Shown piece after piece: positions 8,457 to 15,554 of a DNA stretch of 64,000 nucleotides (position 1 is the stretch's first letter; every line of letters starts with the position of its first letter). Source of the stretch: Streptomyces sp. NRRL B-3428 (GTDB taxonomy: Bacteria > Actinomycetota > Actinomycetes > Streptomycetales > Streptomycetaceae); contig JOGW01000012.1 of the NCBI GenBank assembly GCA_000721375.1, forward strand, positions 62,001-126,000, in the 5' to 3' direction. The position numbers and the translations under genes were made by a program. Below the pieces are notes generated by a model. The model was not told the DNA's origin. It saw nothing but the letters and a program-made list of their open reading frames with translations, and searched no databases.

Positions 8457-8509
8457 TACGAGAGGTCTCGTAGTTTGACATCTCTCGTAGTACGGTGAGT
8501 ATCGTACGA
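8457..8509. promoter_or_regulatory. ArsR operator cluster and divergent promoter
   Basis: A perfect inverted repeat, TACGAGA-GG-TCTCGTA, spans 8457-8472. A third half-site TCTCGTA lies at 8483-8489, and the palindrome TCGTACGA at 8502-8509. A TTGACA at 8475-8480 and a TATCGT at 8500-8505 could form the promoter of the oxidoreductase, although the 19-base spacing is long. Half-sites flanking the -35 element fit direct repression. The repeats are seen directly; the binding protein is inferred from position. Confidence 0.6.
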
Positions 8510-8571
8510 GGCAGTCGACCGGCTCCGGCCGTCGGCTGACCGTCCGCACCCCACCGTCGAAGGAGCACGCC

Positions 8572-9660
8572 GTGAGCGCACTGTTCGAGTCATACACCCT
8601 GCGGTCGTTGACCATCCCGAACCGCGTGTGGATGGCGCCGATGTGCCAGTACTCGGCAGAGGCCTTCGGTCCGAACGCGGGCGTCGCCACCGACTGGCAC
8701 TTCCAGCACTACGCGGCCCGAGCGGTCGGCGGTACCGGCCTGATCCTCCAGGAGGCCACCGCGGTCAGCCCCGAGGGCCGGATCAGCCCCAACGACCTCG
8801 GCATCTGGAACGACACCCAGGTCGCGGCGCTGCGCCGGATCACCGACTTCCTGAAGTCGCAGAACACCGTGCCGGGCATCCAGATCGGGCACGCGGGACG
8901 CAAGGGCTCGACCGCGCAGCCGTGGAAGGGCGGCAGGCAGGTCGACGAGTCCGCGCACGGCTGGCTGCCGCTGGCGCCGAGCGCAGTGCCGTTCACGGAG
9001 GGCGACCGTACGCCCGTCGAACTGACCGTGGATCAGATCAAGGAGATCGTCGGGCAGTTCAGGGCCGCCGCGGTACGCGCCCTCGCCGCGGGCTTCGAGG
9101 TGCTCGAAGTGCACGGCGCGCACGGCTACTTGATCGGCGAGTTCCTGTCCCCGCACGCCAACAAGCGCACGGACGAGTACGGCGGCACCTTCGACAACCG
9201 CACCCGCTTCGCCCTCGAAGTCGTCGACGCCGTACGGGAGGTGTGGCCCGAGGACAAGCCGCTCTTCTTCCGTATCTCGGCCACGGACTGGCTGGACGAG
9301 GCGGGCGAACCGGGCTGGACGGCGGACGAGACCGTCCGCTTCGCGGCCCTCCTCAAGGAGCACGGCGTCGACCTGCTCGACGTGTCGACCGGCGGCATCG
9401 CACCCAAGGTCAGCATCCCTGTCGGACCCTCGTACCAGGTGCCGTTCGCGACTCGCGTCAAGGAGGAGGCCGGTCTGCCGGTGGCGGCCGTGGGTCTCAT
9501 CACCGACATAGAGCAGGCCGAGAAGATCGTCGCCAACGGTGAGGCGGACGCGGTGCTCCTCGGCCGCGAGCTGCTGCGCAACCCGTCCTTCGCACGGCTC
9601 GCGGCCCGCGAACTGGGCGCGGAGGTACACGTGCCGGACCAGTACCACCGTTCCGTCTGA
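8572..9660 (+). CDS. Old Yellow Enzyme family NADH:flavin oxidoreductase (YqjM-like)
   Basis: An FMN-dependent ene-reductase of 362 residues with a TIM-barrel fold, reducing activated C=C bonds with NAD(P)H. The YqjM-class cysteine and tyrosine are present in MAPMCQYSAE (Cys25, Tyr27). The substrate-binding histidines lie in LEVHGAHGYLIGEFLSPHAN, and the FMN-phosphate loop region ends in DAVLLGRELLRNP. The GTG start follows GAAGGAG at normal distance. Divergence from an ArsR regulator with operator repeats suggests induction by an electrophile or quinone, as known for several bacterial Old Yellow Enzymes. The physiological substrate is unknown. Confidence 0.92.
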   Translation: MSALFESYTLRSLTIPNRVWMAPMCQYSAEAFGPNAGVATDWHFQHYAARAVGGTGLILQEATAVSPEGRISPNDLGIWNDTQVAALRRITDFLKSQNTVPGIQIGHAGRKGSTAQPWKGGRQVDESAHGWLPLAPSAVPFTEGDRTPVELTVDQIKEIVGQFRAAAVRALAAGFEVLEVHGAHGYLIGEFLSPHANKRTDEYGGTFDNRTRFALEVVDAVREVWPEDKPLFFRISATDWLDEAGEPGWTADETVRFAALLKEHGVDLLDVSTGGIAPKVSIPVGPSYQVPFATRVKEEAGLPVAAVGLITDIEQAEKIVANGEADAVLLGRELLRNPSFARLAARELGAEVHVPDQYHRSV

Positions 9661-9682
9661 GTCACCGCCAACCCGAACGCTC

Positions 9683-9734
9683 ACGCCGGCGGCGCGTCCC
9701 GAGATCATCAACCGGGGCGCGCCGTCGGCGTTTT
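9683..9734 (+). terminator. Hairpin terminator after the Old Yellow Enzyme gene
   Basis: Arms ACGCCGGCGGCGCG (9683-9696) and CGCGCCGTCGGCGT (9718-9731) pair with one mismatch and run into TTTT. This is a plausible intrinsic terminator with a 21-base loop. Confidence 0.6.
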
Positions 9735-9812
9735 CGGGCGGGGCCGGCCCCACCCCACATGAGCGCGTCCCAAGCACTGCCCCCGAAGGCAGCTTGATCC
9801 GACGGGCAGCCC

Positions 9813-10277
9813 TCAACCTGGCAGCCCGTTGGCCACAGCCAGCCGTCGCAGTGCACGACCCAGCACTTCCGCCTCCTGGGGCGTCAGGCCCTCAAGGACC
9901 TCCGCGTCCAGCGCTCGGGCGATGACCGTGGCTTCGGCGAGGAGCTTTCCGCCCTTGTCGGTCAGCGTGAGTGCCTGTCGTCGCCGGTCGGCGGGGTCGC
10001 GTACCCGTCGCAGCGCCCCCATGCCCTCCAGGTGATCGGCGAGCGAGACGACGAAGCTCGGCGCCACCCTCATGATCTTGGCGACATCGAGCTGCGAGGA
10101 CGCGAGTCCGGCGTCGAGCACCGCCAGCAACCCGGCGTGCTTGGGCTTGAGTTCGAGTACGGCGAGCCGTTCGGCGAACCGATCCGCGATCAGCGTCCCC
10201 AGAGTCCCCAGCCGAAAGGCGGCCGTGTCGGTCAGCCGCTTGACATCGTTCACCGCGCTTACGATACCTTCATCCAT
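9813..10277 (-). CDS. MarR family transcriptional regulator
   Basis: A dimeric winged-helix regulator of about 154 residues. The core reads LELKPKHAGLLAVLDAGLAS, followed by the DNA-recognition helix and the wing LRRVRDPADRRRQALTLTDK, the MarR signature with its DRR motif. ATG 10277 is preferred; a TTG at 10286 would add three residues. No clear Shine-Dalgarno sequence precedes it, so it may be leaderless. It is divergent from an isochorismatase-like gene, and repeats in the gap are good candidates for its operator. Confidence 0.88.
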   Translation of the reverse strand: MDEGIVSAVNDVKRLTDTAAFRLGTLGTLIADRFAERLAVLELKPKHAGLLAVLDAGLASSQLDVAKIMRVAPSFVVSLADHLEGMGALRRVRDPADRRRQALTLTDKGGKLLAEATVIARALDAEVLEGLTPQEAEVLGRALRRLAVANGLPG

Positions 10278-10302
10278 ACGATTCAACGACTGAACGATTC
10301 AA
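10278..10302. promoter_or_regulatory. Direct repeats between the MarR and hydrolase genes
   Basis: ACGATTCAA occurs twice, at 10278-10286 and 10294-10302, 16 bases apart. The segment between them creates the inverted pair TTCA-N5-TGAA. The block fills the gap between the divergent starts and is the likely MarR binding site. The second copy runs into the ribosome binding site AAGGAGAG of the hydrolase. Confidence 0.55.
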
Positions 10303-10312
10303 GGAGAGAACG

Positions 10313-10846
10313 ATGCTCGATCACCGGACCGTACAGGTTCACCTGGCCGACCTGCAGGACGGCATCATCGATCTCAGCGCCACCAACTCCCCCGCGGACA
10401 TCCGGCGTTCGGCCGGCGTCCTGCTGGAGGTCGCCCGCCTCCTGGAGATCCCCGTCACGGCCTCGGCCGCTCCCCGGCCCGGCGGTCCGGGTTTCGTCGA
10501 AGACCTCCCCGCGTCCGTCCGCAGCGGCCCCAGCGCGTGGGACCACGCGCCCACCCGCGACACCATCGAGGCCGCCGGCCGCAAGACGCTCGTCCTGTGC
10601 GGAGTGACCTCCGAGATCGTGGTCCTGCATACGGCGCTCGACGCCCTGGCGGCGGGCTACGCCGTACAGGTCCTGGTGGACGCCTGCGGCGGGATGTCTC
10701 CCCGTACGGAAGCTGCCGCACTGCGCCAGATCGAGGTGGCGGGCGGGCGCGTGTCCTCCGTGGCCAGCCTGGTCGGCGATCTGGTGCGCGACTTCACCAC
10801 TCCGACCGGGAGTGTGTCGATCGCCGCACTGCACAAGTTGCTGTGA
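10313..10846 (+). CDS. Isochorismatase-like cysteine hydrolase
   Basis: A cytoplasmic alpha/beta hydrolase of 177 residues in the isochorismatase/YcaC group. The N-terminal aspartate of the catalytic triad is in ADLQDGIIDL, and the nucleophilic cysteine is in TLVLCGVTSEIVVLHTALDA. A lysine in the expected middle position is not obvious, so the triad should be checked by structure prediction. ATG 10313 is preceded by AAGGAGAG. Control by the divergent MarR protein is inferred. The substrate may be an amide or hydroxamate; nothing in the neighbourhood defines it. Confidence 0.85.
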   Translation: MLDHRTVQVHLADLQDGIIDLSATNSPADIRRSAGVLLEVARLLEIPVTASAAPRPGGPGFVEDLPASVRSGPSAWDHAPTRDTIEAAGRKTLVLCGVTSEIVVLHTALDALAAGYAVQVLVDACGGMSPRTEAAALRQIEVAGGRVSSVASLVGDLVRDFTTPTGSVSIAALHKLL

Positions 10847-11047
10847 GCGCCTGCCAGTTCGCCCAGGACTGAAATACCGCCGGTTCGTCGGAGACCTGCA
10901 ATGGTTCAAGGGGCGAGAGGTTCGAGAGTCACTCCCGCAGGCATGGGGGGGCTGAGGCGCCCCCGTGCATCCGCGCGCCCCTGTGGGCGACTTCGGCGTG
11001 GAGCGACCGGGCGTATACAGTGCGCCACTCGACACGAGAGGTGGGCT

Positions 11048-11470
11048 GTGGAACAGAGCAGTTGTGTACGGCAGCAACAGCGCAGCGACGAGTTTCCCGC
11101 GGCGGAACTCCTGGCGGCGGAACGCCGGTTGAGACATGCCGTACGGGAGGGGGATCTGGCGGGGTTACACAGCCTGTTCCATCCGCAGCTGGTGTCGGTG
11201 CGCCCGGACGGCAGCTGTCACGGGCGCGAGCACGAAGCGGCGGCTTTCGGTACGGGGACGCTGGTCGTGGAGGCGATCGAGCCCGAGGAGACCGTGGCGA
11301 CGGTCGTCGGTGCGACGGGTGTGACGCGGACCGTGCTCGCCGCGCGGGGGTGGCACGAGGGCGTGCCGTTCGAGACACGGGTGCTGTGCACGCGGACCTG
11401 GGTGCATGACGACGCGGCGGGATGGCAGGTGCTCGCCACTCGCGTCGGTGCGGTGGAGCCGGGGGTGTGA
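11048..11470 (+). CDS. NTF2-like (SnoaL/DUF4440-type) protein
   Basis: A small cone-fold protein of 140 residues. The pattern LLAAERRLRHAVREGDLAGL followed by HSLFHPQLVSVRPDG is typical of DUF4440/SnoaL-like proteins, which cover many activities and also non-enzymatic roles. The remaining beta-strands (TVLAARGWHEGVPFETR, VLCTRTWVHDDAAGWQVLA) complete the fold. GTG 11048 follows GAGAGGTGG; upstream in-frame codons lie in sequence without coding character. A TATACA at about 11015 may be its -10 element. No specific function can be assigned. Confidence 0.72.
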   Translation: MEQSSCVRQQQRSDEFPAAELLAAERRLRHAVREGDLAGLHSLFHPQLVSVRPDGSCHGREHEAAAFGTGTLVVEAIEPEETVATVVGATGVTRTVLAARGWHEGVPFETRVLCTRTWVHDDAAGWQVLATRVGAVEPGV

Positions 11471-11485
11471 GCTCTGACCGGTGAC

Positions 11486-11509
11486 GCCGGCCCTGCCGAG
11501 AGGGCCGGC
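11486..11509. terminator. Bidirectional hairpin between convergent genes
   Basis: GCCGGCCCT (11486-11494) and AGGGCCGGC (11501-11509) form a perfect 9-bp stem with a 6-base loop, between the NTF2-like gene and the convergent gene ending at 11527. Confidence 0.65.
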
Positions 11510-11526
11510 CTCACACCCCCGAAACC

Positions 11527-12627
11527 TCACCAGTCGCCGTCGGAGACCGGCTTGCCCGGTGCGTCCTTGAGGGGCTTGATCTGGCCGGGCTGCGGCTGCT
11601 GCCAGGGCTCGTGGTCGTCGCCCAGCCAGTCGCCGACCGGCTTGACTCCTTCGAGCGTGTCGGTGGGGGCGAGGTCCTTGCCGTCCTCGTCGTAGTAGTC
11701 GAACCAGGGCAGACCGGCGCGCGTGTACGCGGCACGGTCGACGGGCGAGGGCGGCGGCGCCTCACCGGTGATGCGACGCCACTCGGGCGGGGTGACCAGG
11801 TGGACGAAGACCCGGGCCGCCGGGGTCTTGGACCAGTCGGATGCGGGACGGTCGTCCTTGTACACCTCCTGGCGCATGGAGCCTCCGACGCCCAGGCCCA
11901 TCGCGGCGGCGGCCGGACGGGCCGGACCGGCGGCGCGTGGGGCCGCGGCGTACTGGGGCATCCCTGCGGGCGCTGGGGCGCCGGGCGCTGCGCCCATGGG
12001 AGCGGAGCCGGGCGCCATCGGCATCGCACCGTAGGAAGTGGCGCGCATCCGTTCCGCGCGCTCCGCGCGCTCCGCCGCCAGCCGGCGCTGCTCCTCCCGC
12101 CAAGCCTCGCGCGCCCGGTCGTTCAGCGTGAACGACTGCAGTTGTACGCCACCCCAGTGCTCCTCCCCGGTGACCTGGCCCTCGACCGTGGCACCCAGCC
12201 CGAGGGGTACGGCGACGAACTGACGGACCGTGCCCTTGCCGGAGTTGATGCCGTCGAGCCAAGGCTGGCGGGGCAGCACCACGTAGTTCTGCGGATGGCG
12301 CTTGAGCTCGTCGCGCCACGGCTTGCCGGAGACCGCGCACACCTTGCCGACGCCCACCTGCAGTGCGGCAGGTTCAGAACTCCCGGAGAAACTCAGCCAC
12401 ATGGCCTCCCGCAGATAGACGGGCAGCAGTACACCGCCGCGCTGGAGCCACTCCTGCGGCGCCGTATCGGGAAAGTCCTCGACGCGTCGCAGCGGAAAGG
12501 TGCCGAGCCCCGGAGGCAGCGCGTGCGTACCGGTCTCGGGCAGCCGCAACGTGCGCATGAACTGCACACTCACCCCGCCGGGCAGCCGCACCCTGTCTCC
12601 GTCGATCCTTACCTCGCCACCGGGCAT
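11527..12627 (-). CDS. Conserved actinobacterial protein of unknown function
   Basis: A 366-residue soluble protein that I do not recognise as a named family. The N-terminal two-thirds is globular (VQFMRTLRLPETGTHALPPG, then WLSFSGSSEPAALQVGVGKV). A highly charged helix (EEQRRLAAERAERAERMR) and a Met/Pro/Ala/Gly-rich linker with repeated MAPGSAPMG-type units follow. A C-terminal globular part contains DRPASDWSKTPAARVFVHLV and WRRITGEAPPPSPVD, ending in an acidic, Pro-rich tail. No signal peptide or membrane segment is visible. The two-domain layout with a flexible linker suggests an adaptor or regulatory protein, but that is only inference. Confidence 0.75.
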   Translation of the reverse strand: MPGGEVRIDGDRVRLPGGVSVQFMRTLRLPETGTHALPPGLGTFPLRRVEDFPDTAPQEWLQRGGVLLPVYLREAMWLSFSGSSEPAALQVGVGKVCAVSGKPWRDELKRHPQNYVVLPRQPWLDGINSGKGTVRQFVAVPLGLGATVEGQVTGEEHWGGVQLQSFTLNDRAREAWREEQRRLAAERAERAERMRATSYGAMPMAPGSAPMGAAPGAPAPAGMPQYAAAPRAAGPARPAAAAMGLGVGGSMRQEVYKDDRPASDWSKTPAARVFVHLVTPPEWRRITGEAPPPSPVDRAAYTRAGLPWFDYYDEDGKDLAPTDTLEGVKPVGDWLGDDHEPWQQPQPGQIKPLKDAPGKPVSDGDW

Positions 12628-12745
12628 CGCGCCCTCCCCTCGCTCGGATGATGCCGACGCTTGGACAACGCGATTGTGGTGGTCGGCGGTTCCGGGGTTC
12701 GCGCAGCGAACAGGCCGACGAGCGAGGTTGCCGGATCTGTCCCTT

Positions 12746-13405
12746 TCAGCTCCGGAGGTACGCGAGCACCGCCAGGACCCTGCGGTGGATGTCGTCGGCG
12801 GGTGGCAGATCGAGTTTGCTGAGGATGCTGCTGATGTGCTTGCCCACGGCGGCGTCGGATACGACGAGTTGCCGGGCGATGGCGCTGTTGGACTTGCCCT
12901 CGGCGATCAGCGCGAGCACCTCGAGCTCACGAGGAGTGAGCCGCTCAAGCGGGTCGCGGCGACGGCGCAGAAGCTGACGGACCACTTCGGGGTCGACCAC
13001 GGTCCCTCCGTCCGCCACCTCCCCCAGCGCACCCAGGAATTCCTCGACCTGTCCGACACGGTCCTTGAGCAGATAGCCGACGCCGGATCCGTCCCCGGAT
13101 TCCAGCAGTTCGGCGGCGTAGGACCGCTGGACGTACTGGCTGAGCACCAGGACCGGGAGCCCAGGATGTTCGGCGCGCAGGGCGACGGCCGCCCGGAGCC
13201 CTTCGTCCTGCAGACCCGGGGGCATGCGCACATCCGTGACCACGATGTCCGGACGCTGTTCGCCGACCGCCTGCACAAGCGAGGGCGCATCGGTGACTGC
13301 TGCGAGCACCTGATGCCCGAACCGTTCGAGCAGTCCCACGAGTCCCTCGCGCATCAGCGCACTGTCCTCGGCCAGAACTACCCTGAGGGATCTGTCGACT
13401 CGCAA
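12746..13405 (-). CDS. NarL/LuxR-family response regulator
   Basis: A two-component output protein of 219 residues. The receiver domain starts RVVLAEDSALMREGLVGLL and carries the phospho-acceptor Asp58 in DIVVTDVRMPP. The C-terminal LuxR helix-turn-helix reads LTPRELEVLALIAEGKSNSA, then VVSDAAVGKHISSILSKL. The start codon is TTG at 13405, behind GGTGGAG, overlapping the kinase gene by 28 bases, so translation is coupled. It is co-transcribed with the kinase and likely controls the divergent ABC exporter. Confidence 0.92.
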   Translation of the reverse strand: MRVDRSLRVVLAEDSALMREGLVGLLERFGHQVLAAVTDAPSLVQAVGEQRPDIVVTDVRMPPGLQDEGLRAAVALRAEHPGLPVLVLSQYVQRSYAAELLESGDGSGVGYLLKDRVGQVEEFLGALGEVADGGTVVDPEVVRQLLRRRRDPLERLTPRELEVLALIAEGKSNSAIARQLVVSDAAVGKHISSILSKLDLPPADDIHRRVLAVLAYLRS

Positions 13406-14661
13406 GGGATCTCCACCAGCAACACGGTCGGCCCGCCGACCGGGCTGGACACGGAGAGTCTGCCATCCACGACGGACACCCGATCCGCAAGGCCCGTGAG
13501 TCCGGTGCCGCGGGCGGGGTCGGCGCCACCGCGGCCGTCGTCTGTGACTTCGAGCCGGAGCTCTCCCCCGGCGTGGTCCAAACGCAGCCAGGCCCTGTGC
13601 GCACCGCTGTGTTTGCTGACGTTGGCGAGCGCTTCTCGAACGACGAAGTAGAGCGCGCTCTCGATCGCCGCCGGGAATCTGCCATCCGCGGTGATCCGTA
13701 TGTCGACCGGTACGGGTGACCGGTCGGCGACGTCGGCGAGGGCCGCGGCGAGTCCGTAGTCGGTGAGGACCGCCGGGTGGATGCCCTGGATGAGCTCACG
13801 CAGTTCCGTGAGTGCCGCCTCCGCCTCGCCCTGCGCACGGGCGAGTTGGTCGGCCAGGGGACCTTCGGGCGCATCGAGGCGGGCCAGGCCCAGGCTCATG
13901 GTGAGCGCGACCAGGCGTTGCTGTGCGCCGTCGTGCAGATCTCGCTCGATACGCCGGCGTTCGGACTCGAAGGCGTCGACCAGGCGGACGCGGGAGCTGG
14001 CGAGTTGGGCGACCTGTTCACCGAGCACCACGTCGCGCGGGGAGATCAGCAGCCTGGCGAGCTCGGCACGTGCGCCTGCGACCACGCCCAGCGCGTAGGT
14101 GGCAAGGAACAGGAGCACCAGTCCGGCGAGTGCCCAGCCGAAGGCCGCGGGATAGCCCGTGATCAGCCACGTCTTGAGGACCTTCACCTCCTTGCCGTCG
14201 ATGGCCAGCAGGGCTGGGGCGGCCATCAGCCACAGCGGTGCGCCGAGCAGAAAGGTGAGGGCGAGCGCTTCCAGCGGCCAGAGGATGAGGGCGCTGAGCA
14301 CCGCATAGCCCAGTTCGCGCCAGGTCGCCTTCTCCCGTACGCGGAGCCCGGCCCAGGACCGCAGCCCCGGCTCGGCGGGCCTGCGATGGAGATCGGGCGC
14401 CGGGGCGTCGTCGATGAGGCGCAGCCGCCGTCGCTCCAGCGCCGCGAACGGCACGCCGGACAAGGGGGTGAGGGCGAGAAGAGGAAGTCCCACAAGAACG
14501 ACGGACAGAACGACGCCGAACACGACACCCGCGGCAAGCGCGAGGAGGATCAGCAAGCCCAGTGGGATACCTGTCAGCAGATACACGGCAGCACGCAGCG
14601 GCCAGGCGGACTTCAGGTATCCGGGCCTGGCCAGGGCTTGCCACACGTTGCTCGGGCGCAT
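13378..14661 (-). CDS. Sensor histidine kinase with membrane sensor domain
   Basis: A 427-residue inner-membrane kinase. The N-terminal half has four to five hydrophobic segments (AAVYLLTGIPLGLLILLALA, another about 127-155, and GWALAGLVLLFLATYALGVV), resembling the 'putative sensor' domain common in Streptomyces. The dimerisation and phospho-acceptor helix reads RRIERDLHDGAQQRL, with His243 as acceptor (HisKA_3 class). A HATPase domain follows, with the N-box REALANVSKHSGAH and the G-box DDGRGGADPARGTGL. It is coupled to the response regulator downstream and divergent from an ABC ATPase and FtsX permease. Such modules often sense cell-envelope stress or peptide antibiotics; the signal here is unknown. 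Confidence 0.92.
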   Translation of the reverse strand: MRPSNVWQALARPGYLKSAWPLRAAVYLLTGIPLGLLILLALAAGVVFGVVLSVVLVGLPLLALTPLSGVPFAALERRRLRLIDDAPAPDLHRRPAEPGLRSWAGLRVREKATWRELGYAVLSALILWPLEALALTFLLGAPLWLMAAPALLAIDGKEVKVLKTWLITGYPAAFGWALAGLVLLFLATYALGVVAGARAELARLLISPRDVVLGEQVAQLASSRVRLVDAFESERRRIERDLHDGAQQRLVALTMSLGLARLDAPEGPLADQLARAQGEAEAALTELRELIQGIHPAVLTDYGLAAALADVADRSPVPVDIRITADGRFPAAIESALYFVVREALANVSKHSGAHRAWLRLDHAGGELRLEVTDDGRGGADPARGTGLTGLADRVSVVDGRLSVSSPVGGPTVLLVEIPCESTDPSG

Positions 14662-14795
14662 GCCGACAACGTATGCGACCTTGATCGGCCGCTGCCATCG
14701 TGCCTGGGCGAGCTTTGGGGGTATGGCTGGCCCTACCTCAAGGACTAGCCCGAGCCCTGATGTCCACGAGCCTCTCGCCCTGTGGAATTCGTGGC

Positions 14796-15554
14796 ATGAC
14801 ACCTCGCATCGCTTCGCCTGCTCAGCCGGCCGTCCGGCTGCGTGACGTACGGCGCGTTTTCGGCTCCGGAGACAGTGCCGTCACTGCGCTCGCCTCGGTG
14901 AGCCTCGACTTCCCACGCGGCGGCTTCACGGCCGTGATGGGCCCTTCCGGGTCCGGCAAGTCGACGCTGCTGCAGTGCGCCGCGGGCCTCGACCGGCCGA
15001 CTGCCGGATCCGTCAGCATCGGTGGAACAGAGCTGACCGGCCTCGGCGAGAACAAGCTGACGCTGCTGCGCCGGCAGCGGATCGGCTTCGTCTTCCAGGC
15101 TTTCAATCTTCTGCCCGCGCTCACAGCCGAACAAAATGTCGCGCTGCCGCTGCGTCTCGCAGGGCGCCGCCCGCGACGGGGAGAGGTTCGTGAGGTGCTC
15201 GACCGGGTGGGGCTCGCTCAGCGAGGCGGCCACCGGCCCGGTGAACTGTCCGGCGGCCAGCAGCAGCGGGTCGCGCTGGCCCGTGCGCTGATCACGCGTC
15301 CTGATGTGCTGTTCGCGGACGAGCCGACCGGGGCGCTCGACATGGGTACGGGGCGCGAGGTGCTTGCGTTGCTGCGCGACATGGTGGACGCCGAAGGGCA
15401 GACGGTCGTGATGGTCACGCACGACCCGGTGGCCGCCTCCTTCGCGGACCGGGTCGTCTTCCTGGTCGACGGACAGGTCTCGACCGAGCTCGCGGCTCCC
15501 ACTGCCGAGTCGGTCGCCGCCCGGATGACCACGCTGGAGGCGCTGCCGTGCTGA
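14796..15554 (+). CDS. MacB/LolD-type ABC transporter ATP-binding protein
   Basis: The cytoplasmic ATPase of a type VII (mechanotransmission) ABC system, 252 residues. Walker A is [10 protein letters not shown], the signature is [15 protein letters not shown], and Walker B is [12 protein letters not shown], the family-typical ADEPTGALD form. The H-loop is [12 protein letters not shown] 14796 is the likely start; ATG 14760 is an in-frame alternative, and neither has a strong ribosome binding site. Its stop overlaps the start of the FtsX-like permease by seven bases. It is divergent from the sensor kinase, whose regulator probably induces it. Confidence 0.93.
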   Translation: MTPRIASPAQPAVRLRDVRRVFGSGDSAVTALASVSLDFPRGGFTAVMGPSGSGKSTLLQCAAGLDRPTAGSVSIGGTELTGLGENKLTLLRRQRIGFVFQAFNLLPALTAEQNVALPLRLAGRRPRRGEVREVLDRVGLAQRGGHRPGELSGGQQQRVALARALITRPDVLFADEPTGALDMGTGREVLALLRDMVDAEGQTVVMVTHDPVAASFADRVVFLVDGQVSTELAAPTAESVAARMTTLEALPC

